A DNA stretch of 64,000 nt, from the NCBI GenBank assembly GCA_013399115.1, contig VXAA01002963.1, positions 233,288-297,287 of the forward strand. Reading direction: 5' to 3'. The notes under the pieces are model-generated. The model ran no database searches, was not told the DNA's origin, and was given only the letters and a program-made list of their open reading frames with translations. The translations under genes were made by a program, and so were the position numbers. Source of the DNA: Anseranas semipalmata (taxonomy: Eukaryota; Chordata; Aves; Anseriformes; Anseranatidae). This document shows, one piece after another, positions 12,047 through 23,979 of this stretch. Position 1 is the stretch's first letter. Every line of letters starts with the position of its first letter.

Positions 12047-12202
12047 ATGCTGAAACTGAATCTGCAGTTTTTGGCTTTGTTCTGTAAGCTCCAAGAACTC
12101 CCTCATAGTTTCATCCTTTTCCTTCCGTGCCTGCTGTAGGTTAGTAGTGAGCTGAGTGATAATATCATCTCTTTTTTTGATAGCAGCTTCAAATTCTTGC
12201 AG
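12047..12202 (-). CDS. AKAP9: AKAP9 exon 5
   Basis: 156 bases (52 codons, phase 0 to 0). Acceptor TTTGTAG|CTG at 12203-12204, donor CAT|GTAAGT at 12046. LQEFEAAIKKRDDIITQLT, LQQARKEKDETMREFLELTE and QKLQIQFQ are near-identical to human AKAP9. Coiled coil. Confidence 0.97.
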
Positions 12203-14744
12203 CTACAAAGATAAAATTTAAACTATTAATACACATTAAAGCTACAGACAGAAAAAATACTAACTTGTTCAGTTAAACAGCAATACGTGTTCCCTGATCT
12301 CTCTATTAAAAAGATGTCACACAGATATACTGGAAAATTTATTTCATGATCTCTTATCTGTAAGTATTTCAGAAACATTTTTTGTCCTCACACAACAGCG
12401 TACAAGCTCGCCATAAATATACTTATCAAAAAACAAAATCTGAACTTTTAAGAAGTTTATTTAAACATAGAATTTGCTTTTAACCTAAAGAGTGTGACAA
12501 TGTAAACAAACCATCATAAAGGAAACCAGGATACCTAATTATAAAATATCATCAATTTTGTCCAACTATTCATGTCCACACACTTTAAATAAATAATTGC
12601 ACAATAAATGCAAGTTATGTCATTTCTCACAAAGTGCAATAAATTGCATTCATCGTATCAAAGGCATATAATAGCTACCATGCAGTATCTTACATTGCAG
12701 AACTTATTCATAACTACTTAAGAAAATCAGCTCAAGCTGCAATAAAACTGATGCAGTGTATTTCACAGATTCATCTTCTATAATTTGTAATGATGAAAAA
12801 ATGAAAAAATAACAGAAAAAAATTCCTTTGCAAGTTTTTTTTTTTCCTCTTTTTGTTAGATAAGATTCAGGTACCCAGAAATCCTACAATATTAATTGGC
12901 CTGTATTCATGTGCAAATACATAGATATGTTATTCACTTTAAAGTCACTTTGTTGATTTGAACCCATTCAAAGCTAGTACATGCTTCATCTCTACATATT
13001 GGACATTTCTCAAGCCATCAGTCACCTTCTGTAACTGTTTTGTTTACTTTGCTCTCAAAAAGAAGTTTCTCCAGGTTATATGCCAATTATTGAAGTAAAA
13101 TAATAATGCTTCCAGAAAAAGCTTACTGATTTAGAGGACAGGGACGTTATTCAGTGCAACATAAAAAACAAGAGGCCCTTAAACATGCCAAACTATGCAA
13201 AGAATTTGAGGAAATTCTTTTAAAGTTCTTTTCAGAACACTGCAGTAAACTCCTACTTTAAAAACATGAATCTAGTGGAAATACTAGATGCTTGTTATAA
13301 CAAAGAAAATTAGGAACAGATCAAAAACTTAAGTGTGTCATATCTTTCCTTTTGCATTTGCTCAACAGAACTGAGTAATTAAATTTACCCATTCAAATCC
13401 ACACTCTGTTACATGTTCCTTTTCAACTTTTTTTATTTGACCTTTTTCTTTGACAAACAGGCAGAACTACCACACACAACATGCTTTCTGCACTCCCCCT
13501 TTTTACAATTCTTTCTTCTTCTGAAAATTAAACCATAGGCATTGCTCAACTGAGGTATTACGCACTGTACCACTATCACAAAGAATATGCTGCAGCTAAG
13601 AACAATTTTAAATATTATTGTACTGCAGCCTGTTTAAACAGATTTTTAATTTGTTTTAAAAACAGCAATCGTAGTCATTTAAAAATGCAAACACTTTCAC
13701 TTTAATCTTTTTCAGGCAAAACTAACAGAAGTCACAGTTGTTTGAAACTAAAATTACATTATCTTCTTTATTATGCTATAATTATGACTATTATGTTTAG
13801 CACAATGGATATAAGACACAATAATTAGAAGCTAAGTTTGTCTTAAAATGCAACACCAGAGATTCACCAACAGACAAAGCAATGACAAACCACCTCTTCC
13901 AAGGCAACCACTCAAAGATCACTCTAGTATAGTTGAAAACATGACAGCCATTTTCACAGATAAAGTACAAATGGAAACAGCAAAGAATTGTAACTGTGCA
14001 GTAACAATGAAGGTGAAAATGACTGAATTTTAAAACAATTTTCATATTCTATAGTACTTTGCAAAATAAAGAGAAGCATACAATGACATGACCTGACTCC
14101 AAATTAAAAGAAAGAGACAAGTAAGACGTGAAGCATGACAAAGCATTGACTTTAAAACATGTAGCACTTACTTAAAACTGGAAGAGAGGTATTTAATATT
14201 CTTTACTTTAAAACCTAACTTTATATCCCAATGGTATTTCTAAATTAAGAAATACTTTGCTGTAATCCCAAATTATTAAATGTCTATTAAAACATCCTGG
14301 CACAGTTGCCTCGTATTTCAGACTGTGAAAATTTTCATACCTTTTGTGTTGAAGTAATATCATTCCTCAAGAACTAAAACATGATTTTTTTTGATCTTTG
14401 AGGAACAAGAAGATATAAAAGAAATACAGTCTTTGCACGACTAAAGAAGAATTAGGACTTTTCTCGAAGAAAATCATTTTTCCATTCCTGATTTGAAGAA
14501 AGTCACTGCAAAGCACACTGAAACTTTAGTCACAAATATAGAGAAAAAGGACACAGAATGGAAATGCCATCCAAGGAAATAGAGAGCATGGTATGTGGTT
14601 AAAATAAATTACGTATAATTCCATTATCACACATAGGTTGCATTCTGAACATCTGCCATTAAGTGTGAACTCTTTCAGGTGATACTCTCTGCATTTCTGC
14701 GTGTAACCAAGTAGCAAGTAGAAAGCAACGTAAGGTAATTATAC
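12203..14744 (-). other. AKAP9 intron 4-5
   Basis: 2,542-base AT-rich intron. I found no CR1, LTR or simple repeat beyond short A/T runs (for example near 12834-12845), and the open stretches (for example at 13797-14045) show no recognisable protein. Confidence 0.8.
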
Positions 14745-14915
14745 CTGTTGCAATCCTTCTGTACCATAAGCTGCCATCATTTCTTCTAGCTCTCTGTTTA
14801 GATCTTCAATCTCTTGTTGTTTCCCAGCCAATTCATTCACCATCACCTCTAGCTGCATCTGAGAGTGCTGCATTCCATGTTCTGAACAAATCTCTCCAAC
14901 TCCAAATTCTTCTTC
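14745..14915 (-). CDS. AKAP9: AKAP9 exon 4
   Basis: 171 bases (57 codons, phase 0 to 0). Acceptor GATTTAG|GAA at 14916-14917, donor ACAG|GTATAA at 14744. Begins EEEFGVGEICSEHG, matching human EEEFGVDDSYSEQG, and ends ELAGKQQEIEDLNRELEEM...YGTEGLQQ, matching human ELAGKQHEIEELNRELEEM...YGTEGLQQ. The second half is where the long coiled coil begins. Confidence 0.96.
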
Positions 14916-17900
14916 CTAAATCAATCCAAGTTCCTTAGCATGCCATTTTTTATGCTTTATCAAGAGAAGTAAACTCAAATATCAAATTCTGTATCAAATG
15001 CCATCTTAGAACATTAACATATAATACAGCATTGAAGATTTTATTGCCATGGTAACCTCCTTTGTTAGTATAATTCACACCTCAAAAGCACTGACATAAA
15101 GCGTTTCTGCAAGTCTTGCTTTATAATATTAGCCTTGATACAAGTAGTAAAATGTTTTGCATTTCAAGTTTAAAGATAAAGTATATTTATATATCAAGCA
15201 ATGCAGATACAGAGCACAGCATGCAAAACAAAGTATTAGTCAACAACACAGTTTTTGTTCAAAACAAACTGTTTGAGGTTTTTAGTATTCATTATTAGTA
15301 TTACGATTCAATTTGCAATACTCTACCCTGATTAAGTCTGCAGGTATAGCTGTTCTTGTCACAAAACTGCAACCATTTACCTGTATAAAGACAATTTCTA
15401 AATATATTATTATTTGAAATAAAGCTTGATTTCTATTTTTGCTTTGTTTGAATCTTTGTTTGATTCCTGCAGACCCGTGTGAATTCTTATGCTACAAAAA
15501 TTTATTTCATTTGAAATACAAAATAGCTTTTTAGGTAATAAATTGCATTGAGGTCAGCACAGGTAACAGGTAAACCCCCCAAAATCACAAAAATAGATAC
15601 GACTGTCTAAAAGCAAAACACATATTAGAAATGTAATGGAGAAAACAAAGGAATTCAGATCTAAAGGTCAATGCAAAGCTTTATATGTTAAATGATTAAA
15701 ATGCAGTAATACTGCGTTTTAAATTATACATTTAATATTTCTATTTATTACTACACATAGTTGTTTCCAAAAAGATATTTATATACCCCAAGATCTACTA
15801 TTCCTAAAAGTGATCAATATCTCTATAGTGGATAAAAGGCAGTATTATAGACTGACATTCACAATCTGAAGGAATTTCTTAAGATTAAAAAGGAGCAGAA
15901 ATTATACATTTATCATAAGACATTTGAAAAGATCCTCTTTCACTCACCTAACACTGCAACCCCTGTCAGCTTCCATAAGAATTTTGGTTCTACAGACCAT
16001 ACAAAACAAGAATGATGAATTTCCAAAAGGTAAGCACAAGCCAAAGTGGCAGTTATAGGTTAAAAAATAAATTAATAATAAAAAATCCAGATAAAAAGAA
16101 TATGCTGTGTATTCATGAGAAACCGTAAGACAGACACGCAGGCTTTTAAAACAGCAGACAAATGTTTTAAAATGAGAAAGCAAGAAGAGCTGTGTTTCCC
16201 CTCAGAGCTCTTTATCACATCAGAGCCTGAAATAAAAACAATGGTACCAGAGATGGAAAGGTATTGTATCATTTCAGGTCCGAATACTGTGTTTACATCA
16301 AAAAGGAGCTATATAGCTCAGACATCTGCCATAGTCAAGATCAGAGCTTATTTACAAAGAACTCTCATGTCTGAGCAAATCAATAAGTCACCCAACACGG
16401 AAGCATACTGTTATAAACGGGATCAATATAGTCATCAAATTTTGAATAACCCTGCATTAGACATGAATTTGCAGAGCTGACATGCTGTCATTTCAATTGC
16501 TGACTTCCTCAATGAAAAGGAAGATACCACAGAGAGATTACTACCCTATTTTAGAAAGAATAGATAAAATTGCAAGAAACATCAGTCCGGGCAACTCATG
16601 AAGGCACTGCACATCATTTGTGTATTGCCAGATGTTTGTTCCACATTCAGACATAAAAATGTGTACACAGTGCCTGGCACCAGTGTGTTTATTTGGATTC
16701 TGGCTCATGTCCCACATTAATAACCCTACTAGTTTAAGAGAAACTATTATGAAATACTTCTTTTCCTTCTTTTTAACTGTTATTTTATTTAGGCTTAATT
16801 GCTAAAGATGTAGTGTATGATTCTTGTAAACTGCCACACAGGACACATTTCTCTTCCTATGAATCATTTCAGTGTGGAACAATCAATGACTCTTCGATGC
16901 TTTATCACAAGAGCTGCTAGGACAGACATAAAAGCCTTATCTCATTAGATGTTCCAGACTCTGTAGCAGCTGAGATTTCTACAAAAAGATCTTATAAAAG
17001 GGATTTTGGCATACACATTCAAAAAAACTGTCTGGAACTTTGGAAATCCCACTTCATTTAACAGAAGCCTACCTCTTGGATATCACAGAAGTGAACCATA
17101 CGAACACCTTAGTCGACTCTATTTCTCATCCCATACCTTCTCCTTTCAAACGTCTTATGTCTTCCCGTAAAGTGCAAGTTGAAACATGACAAGACAACAA
17201 TCTGCACTGTAATCTATCGAAAAAGATGTCAAACCACCATTACAAAATGCTATCCCGACAGGAGCCATGCGAACAACCTTGTAACATGAGGCAGGACAGA
17301 AATTCTGCTGCGTCAGATCAGACAGATTGTTGTGGCTGGATACGAGTTTCAAAATATCTCATTTCAAAATAATTTTTTCCACTCATTTACAATATATGAA
17401 GACTGTAGTCCAGATACCAACTTGAGTGCTAACAGATGTCTGCACAAGGCCTACTGGACTCATGTGTGTTGTCTCCTGGGCCCAGTGGTTTACCTGTACA
17501 GAGCTCTTCTGCAAGCCCATAGTGTTGATGTAGATTGTTACTATTTCTTCTTTTAAAGCTTTGCAATTCACCTTTAACACTGAAATTTCCTTATGCCTTA
17601 ATGCTTTATGATGTGCTTAGTTACATACCCCAGTGTACAATTAAACACTTAAAGAAGCAATCAAACCACGTAAGATAAGATAATGGAAGATAATGGAAGC
17701 AAGGAATAACAAGAGCTCTGAATGTAACTGCATAAACAAATAACCACAAAGCAAGGAAAAATGCAATTTTACAACACATTAGCTACTCAGGAGCAACTGT
17801 TTGAGTGAAGACATGAAACCAGTGAAGGTGATGGAAGTCCCTCAAAGGGTGTTCTAACTCTCCGAGTTTTCTTCCTTGCTTGTATTGTCAAAATAATTCA

Positions 17901-19274
17901 CATAGTATTTACTATTATAAGAATATATAAAATATAGTTTGTAGTCTATTGGCTAAAAACAAAGGCATAATTTATATTACATCAGTAATACATATGCTTA
18001 GACAAGTGAACACAAGCTTCTCCCTAAAAAATACAAGGGAAAAACAACTTCCACCACTAAGTAAGGCAGCAATTTATGACAACTGCCACCAGAGGTCAGG
18101 ATTAAATTTATGAAATCACTGCACTTTACTACCAGTTCAACTCCCTTCCCCCACAATGTTCCGTAGACCTTGGAGTACCTGAAACTGTACCTCAGAAATA
18201 TTGCGTAGTTACACATAACATACTGTTACTGCTAACATTAATGTCAGTACTACAGAGACTTCTCTTTATATATTGCAAACTCATGCTCAGCATAAATCAA
18301 TACTTACTGTGCAGTCATTGAAAAATGTAAAAATACCCTCATGCATGAAGCCAATATAACATATTATAAGCTGGCAAGCAGAATTCTGGTTAAAACAAGT
18401 GCTTTGATTTGGTAGTAGAAACATACACAAGTGTCTGGAATAGATTAACACTTTTACCTCATGTTTTTAGTTTTTTCTTGTCTTGTGCATTTTGGGCACC
18501 CAATTAATTTACAAAAAATTAATACTTAAGCTTCCAACACTGCCTGACTGTGCTGCTAGGAATACTTCTAGCCTCTCCTCAGTTTTCTAGTTATGTCACA
18601 ACTGACTATATAGAACTTAGCTAAAATTAGCAATTGGGACAACCGCGGAAAATCAATTTCTGTTATTTTTTTAAACTCCATAAATTAAAACCATTTTCAG
18701 TTTCTGATGAAAATAATTACAGTCATATAATATAACTAAGGTTAATAACTTTTGAAGAGTCATTATTGACAGCCTTTAAAAATACTATGACTTAACATAT
18801 TTTTCTGTACAGTAGTAGCCCACAACAGAAGATTTCTTTATGTAATGGCTATATGTAAAGGTTAACATACAGAATTTGATTGACATTTACAAAAAAAAAA
18901 AAAAAAGAACCTTGTAATCTTCATATCAACCATGTTTTCAGAGGTACGCTTTGCAAACTGGGAAGAGAGGCAATAAGAGAAAAAATAATCCAGGCAGATC
19001 AGTCTTTCAGTTATATTGTAAAATTAAGGAATACAGGAAATATATGGAGGCTTTACCTTATGCAGTTTAAAAAAAAAATTCTAACTGTTGTTAAAGCCTA
19101 ACTTCCTTTAGTTCTGAGTTTAGACCATAACCTTAAATAGATAATCACCATTATCATTTAATTTAAGGCTATGGAGGTAGGTCTCCATCTTGCTCAAACT
19201 GAATATTTTATTACAAAAAACAAGCTGGTCATATAAAGGATTTGTCAGTCTGGCCACCAGCTCTAACAGTGTAG

Positions 19275-19368
19275 ATATGAGTAGGTAATATTGGTGGTAG
19301 GGGGACGGTTGGACTAGATGATCTTGGAGGTCTTTTCCAACCTTAATGATTCTATGATTCTATGATAT
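19275..19368 (+). mobile_element. CR1 3'-end fragment
   Basis: Contains the CR1 end block ggttggactagatgatcttg, then gaggtcttttccaaccttaa and attctatgattctatgat. Well preserved, so a comparatively young, heavily 5'-truncated copy; antisense to AKAP9. Confidence 0.9.
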
Positions 19369-20105
19369 TTAGAGAGGTGACAGAAGAAAACTGGAAAAGA
19401 GACCATATTTACAAAAAAAAAAAATCCTTTAAGACAAGAATTCTGACATAAACATTCACTGGTTCCTTCAATTTTCCTTAGAAAACTGCTTATAACCATG
19501 TTTCTGATAAGTCTCTCAAAGAGTGAAATACTTGTCACTGAATTTTATCCAAATCCTCGAGACAAGGGGCTGAAGAATTAAAAACATATGGCTTATTTTA
19601 CCAACTATAAAAAAGCAAACGATTTATGACCTATTTCGCTTTGAAGCATGACAGCCTCCACTTCAACAAAATTTCTGACAAAAAAAAAAAAACACTGAAG
19701 AGAATACAGATGTTCTGAAAAATTAGGAAGAAGATGGATAAGCAGCCCTATATTTGTACAAAGGTGTGATTTCTTAGAATTCCAAAACGGAGGTCATGTA
19801 TCTGAAACAAAGGTAAATTCAAGATTTGATACAACCTCATAATTATGCTGTTATATACAAAATTTAACTTATTCTCATGTTTCTCACCTGAAAAGAGCTC
19901 TGACTGCTTTATTTGTAGGATGGTCATGAAAGTAAACAAAGCTTTTCATAATGGGAGTAATATAACAGCTGATACAAAACATACTGAAAATTCAGTGTAA
20001 TTCCTAAAGATAGGTATTCCTAAACATGCTGTTTCCTCATTGAAGATAACAACCAACTTCAATGAACTGGAATTAAAAACAGCTTATTAAGGTAGCAACT
20101 CTTAC

Positions 20106-20164
20106 CACTTCAGTTTGTTCTTCACCAGACCCAGTACTACTCACGAGTTTTCTGTTGCCTACTT
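20106..20164 (-). pseudogene. Candidate cassette exon of AKAP9 with incompatible frame
   Basis: A 59-base segment has an acceptor-like 5' border (TTTTCTAAAACAG at 20165 and above) and a good donor (GTG|GTAAGAG at 20105). One frame is open across it and reads VGNRKLVSSTGSGEEQTEV, leaving at phase 0 as exon 4 requires. However, that frame enters with two extra bases, whereas exon 3 leaves at phase 0. Spliced directly it reads GAG-AAG-TAG and stops. As I recall, mammalian AKAP9 has about 18 residues between the peptides of exons 3 and 4 beginning V-N-G, so this may be the bird counterpart, damaged or misassembled. It may also be a poison exon or a chance match. Confidence 0.4.
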
Positions 20165-20650
20165 CTGTTTTAGAAAACAAGTCTCATAGAAGAGAAAAAG
20201 TTGTTTTGGAGGGATGAGAATAAGATGTGCCTAGAAATGCATGTGTCGTTGCATTTTTAAGGAAATCTGAATTTTTTTTAAAGGAACATTCAGAAGGCAG
20301 TCTGGTTGTAATTCTATTGTCTTTAGTATCTAAAAATTTGCTCCCTAACATAATCTGTAGGCACCTATGGAAATCTCTGAAGAATGAGGCAGGGTAAAAA
20401 TTACATCATATTAAGCTAAACTGTTTAGATGTGATGAATTCTACTAATACTAACAATAAAACACTAAAAACATATCCGCATACCAGAACTTATCTGCAAT
20501 TATCATGAAGCATTATGCCATATCTTTTCAGTCTCCTTCTGCAAAGATATGTTTGCTTGAGCTTTCACCATCAATTTCCAACACTGCTTCCTACAACCTC
20601 AGAAGTGATCAAATTTTCTTAGTCCTATTTCATTTTATATTTCATTTTAA

Positions 20651-20693
20651 GATATATATTTCATTTTATTATATATATTATATATATATAATA
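20651..20693. repeat. AT-rich tandem tract
   Basis: gatatatatt followed by attttatt and two (TA)n blocks, low complexity, inside intron 3-4. Confidence 0.85.
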
Positions 20694-21149
20694 CCTCTCA
20701 TTTGTAAAGATACATGAACATCAATGCCATTGTCAATTGTTTTCAAAGGTTCATTCTTCACATATTGCATATTCCATTTTACAGTAATCACATACCATGG
20801 TGATGCATATATTCTAAAAAGTTCCAGTAAGGTCACAGCAGTTGTTTAAAAGTGTATTTTTTTCGCTCTCAATAGTAAACAGTGTGCGCACGCTGCCCTA
20901 TCATCTTACCATACATAACACAAACTCAGATTCTTTTTGTTCTTTCTTTTTTTAATTCCTTGGACAATATGCAAAAATAACACATATTTTATCTATGAGA
21001 AATGTTAAACCTTTAACCTTTTCCCCATGTGGAGTTTGCTTCAATTCTTTGCACCTATCCCTCTATAATTTTGTTTTCTTTCTTTCATTTACAGCACTTC
21101 CAAGCAGCTGGACTGGATTCTTCAATTCTAGAGATGCCTGACTCAGATA

Positions 21150-21998
21150 TGATTCCATAGGATCCTACTGGGCAAAATGTCCAGCACACAGCTGGACAAA
21201 AACATCATACGATGGGTGAGCAATTGGCTGATGGGTAGAGCTCAAAGAGTTATGATGAATGGGGCCACATAAGGCTGGTGGCCGGTCACCAGTGGGGTCC
21301 CCCAGGGCTCCATTTTAGGGCCAGTTCTCTTCAATGTTTTTATAAACGATTTGGATGCAGGACTAGAAGGTGTTTTGAGCAAATTTGCAGATGATACTAA
21401 ACTGGGAGGAGCTGTTGACTCACTTGAGGGTGGAAAGGCCTTGCAGAGAGATCTGGACAGATTGGAGAGCTGGGCAATCACCAACCACATGAAGTTTAAT
21501 AAGAGCAAGTGCCGGGTCCTGCACCTGGGAAGGGGCANNNNNNNNNNNNNNNNNNNNNNNNNNNNNNNNNNNNNNNNNNNNNNNNNNNNNNNNNNNNNNN
21601 NNNNNNNNNNNNNNNNNNNNNNNNNNNNNNNNNNNNNNNNNNNNNNNNNNNNNNNNNNNNNNNNNNNNNNNNNNNNNNNNNNNNNNNNNNNNNNNNNNNN
21701 NNNNNNNNNNNNNNNNNNNNNNNNNNNNNNNNNNNNNNNNNNNNNNNNNNNNNNNNNNNNNNNNNNNNNNNNNNNNNNNNNNNNNNNNNNNNNNNNNNNN
21801 NNNNNNNNNNNNNNNNNNNNNNNNNNNNNNNNNNNNACGTAGTCACAGCACCAAACCTATCGGAGTTTAAGAAGCGTTTGGACTGTGCTCTTAGTCATAT
21901 GGTCTGAATGTTTGGGCAGACCTGTGTAGTGCCAGGAGTTGGACTCGATGATCCTTATGGGTCCCTTCCAACTTGAGATATTCTATGATTCTATGATT
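21150..21998 (+). mobile_element. CR1 LINE fragment interrupted by an assembly gap
   Basis: Reads as CR1 reverse transcriptase: WVSNWLMGRAQRV near 21210, [19 protein letters not shown] near 21285-21340, [20 protein letters not shown] near 21385-21440, then [16 protein letters not shown] before the gap. After the gap come the 3' UTR and a clean tail ttctatgattctatgatt ending at about 21998. The ADD catalytic signature is present but the frame is broken by a stop near 21268. Antisense to AKAP9. The start is approximate. Confidence 0.92.
21538..21836. other. Assembly gap (299 N)
   Basis: Run of 299 N inside the CR1 copy, presumably a repeat-induced gap. Open frames reported across it are artefacts. 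Confidence 0.99.
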
Positions 21999-22149
21999 AA
22001 ATTTGCATTACAACAAACATAACATAAGCATGATCGCAACTGATCAGACCAAGGGTCCATTTGGTTCGGTATTCTGTATATGAAAGTAACCAATAATGAA
22101 TGTGAGGGAACGTTTTCACTGTACTCCCAACTGCCTTCTCCTAACACAC

Positions 22150-22740
22150 CAGAAGAAAGTGAGGGTGCTTATAAACAGGGACAGGAGGAAGAAGCAGGAG
22201 AGAAAGATTCAAACTGGGGAAGAGAAGGACAGTAAAAAGACTCCAACTAAAAAGACTGAGACAAAATCTGTGGGCGAAACTGTAACTGGGATTTGATGAC
22301 AGAGGCTGGAAAGAAGAAGTACTGCTTTCATCTAGGACAACTTGAGCTGAACATTAGGACCACCCAGACATAAGAGGAGGAAATAAAGGAAAGGAGTTTT
22401 TCAAGGGAGAGGAAGGAAAAAATATTAAAATAAAGAAGAAGGAAAAATAATGCTTAGATGAAGCTGGAAAGGCCGGACAAAGCATCTGGGCTTGGGAATG
22501 ACTAAGGAAGGGAAAGGAAGATCAGAAAGGGGCTGAGAACCCTATAGGAATGAGCTAAGAAACCAAGCAAGTGGAAAATGGGGAAGGGCAAGGAAAGGGA
22601 AAAGATCAATAAAAGTTTGTTACAGGGAAGGTAAGAAACTCTTTGTGAAAAAGCTCGGGAACAGAACACATTCAAGAGTTGGTCAAAAGAACAGACTGGG
22701 AGAAGGAGTAAGTCAAGACTTTAAGCTGAGAAGGAGAAAG
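22150..22740 (+). repeat. Purine-rich low-complexity stretch
   Basis: About 600 bases dominated by A and G on the plus strand (aggaggaag, gagagaaag, aagaagaag, ggaaaggga and similar), hence pyrimidine-rich on the AKAP9 sense strand. No exact tandem unit and no recognised transposon. Confidence 0.6.
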
Positions 22741-23299
22741 ATCCTCTCAGTTTTCTGGCCATGCCTAGGCTGCCCACTGTGGCAACGATTTTACTTTTAG
22801 AGCATATGGTGCGCCAGGTTGCATTGTCAGGTGTGCACATTCCCTTAGAGTCCACAATAAACATTTATAATACTAATATGGAACAAATAGTTATTCTAAG
22901 GTGTGGTGACCTTCTCTTAGAAAAGGCTAAGTCAAGGGAGGCACAGTAAGTATTCTAAACCAAATTTACTTCAGCAATGGAGGTATGTTTGATTACTTGA
23001 TCCCCTCTTACTAGTTGCCAAGCTTAAGATTCTGGGGTGTGTTTTGCAAAGTGCTTAGCACAGAGAGCTGCAAAACAAAAAAACAGACTGTCACTACAGA
23101 AGGCTACTGTTTGAGACATGAAAAACTAATTTTTTAAACTACAAACAATTTTTACAACAATCAGATATTCCACGGCTATTTCGTACAGCCATGTTCTTGT
23201 CCCTCAGTTAAACATGAAGTAGTTCACTCCTTATGAACATAATAAACTGTTTCATTTGGCGAAACCAAACTTCATATAGCCTACTTTCCTCTTAAGTGA

Positions 23300-23570
23300 C
23301 AGAGCTGAGTAGTTGCCAATGAGTAGTGGGCAACCCTGACCAGCAGCTAAGCCCACCACCCAGTCGCTCACTCATTCCCCCACCAGCAGGATGGGGAGAG
23401 AACTGGAAAGGCAAAAGCAAGAAAAAATCATGGGTTGAGATACGGAAAGTTCAGTAAGTATAGGGAAAAACAAACAAAAATCCGCAAACAAGTGATGCAA
23501 AGGCAATCACTCACCACCTACCAGCAGCAGAGTGATGACCAGCCAGTCTCTGAGCAACAGCTATTTTGGA
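23300..23570 (-). mobile_element. ERVL-type endogenous retroviral LTR fragment
   Basis: Recognisable blocks on the plus strand are the complements of the R/U5 end of the common avian ERVL-type LTR: aagcccaccacccagtcgctc, an aggatggggagagaactgga-like block, a tgggttgagata block (complement of TATCTCAACCCA) and ctcaccacctaccag followed by gaccagccagtctctgagca. No gag, pol or env remnant lies next to it, so it is probably a solo or truncated LTR. Exact borders and subfamily need a repeat library. Confidence 0.7.
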
Positions 23571-23934
23571 ACTCATTAAAATGTAATCAACTTGTTAAAT
23601 AATTTTCAACAGAAAATGAGTAGGAATTATGCACAACCACAACTCCAATAGCAACACAAAGTATTACTATAACCATAATGGTGACATTGTTACAACAGTT
23701 CATAAATCTACCATATTATTGATTATAGTAGCCATCCTATCATGTAGTTGACTTAATGCTTGCTTTAATGATACATTCATCATACCAGTAATGACATGCA
23801 ACAGCTTTGTCTACAACATCACGTGTACTCTCTCCTTCTTCCTCTTTTTGGAAAACAGTGCACAGCATTTCAATAAACATGTAAAAGAAAAAGTTAAAAG
23901 AAAAGTTAGAAAGGAAGTGTTTCTTCAGTCTTAC

Positions 23935-23979
23935 CTCAGAACTGTAATCTTCTACAGTAGTGGAAATTTCACTTTCCGG
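23935..23979 (-). CDS. AKAP9: AKAP9 exon 3 (45-base small exon)
   Basis: 15 codons reading PESEISTTVEDYSSE, phase 0 to 0. Acceptor TTTTGTTTTAG at 23980-23981, donor TGAG|GTAAG at 23934. Human AKAP9 has LESEISTTADDCSSE at the same place, so despite its size it is real. It is acidic and Ser/Thr-rich and lies in the flexible N-terminal tail ahead of the coiled coil. Confidence 0.93.

Larger units (their letters stand above)
14916..23934 (-). other. AKAP9 intron 3-4
   Basis: 9-kb intron. Contents are an exon-like segment with a frame conflict (20106-20164), an AT dinucleotide tract (20651-20693), CR1 pieces (19275-19368; 21150-21998 with an assembly gap), a purine-rich stretch (22150-22740) and an ERVL-type LTR fragment (23300-23570). 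14916-19274 shows nothing I can name beyond AT-rich unique sequence. Confidence 0.8.

Noticed and set aside
16115..16480. 121-residue plus-strand open frame in intron 3-4
   Set aside because: Composition and length fit chance in AT-rich DNA; no motif recognised and nothing suggests transcription on this strand.
21351..21907. Open frames spanning the 21.5-21.8 kb region on both strands
   Set aside because: Most of their length is N; the readable part is CR1 reverse transcriptase.
22040..22080. Words resembling an old reptile/bird interspersed repeat (gatcagaccaagggtccatt)
   Set aside because: Too short and diverged to name a family without a repeat library.
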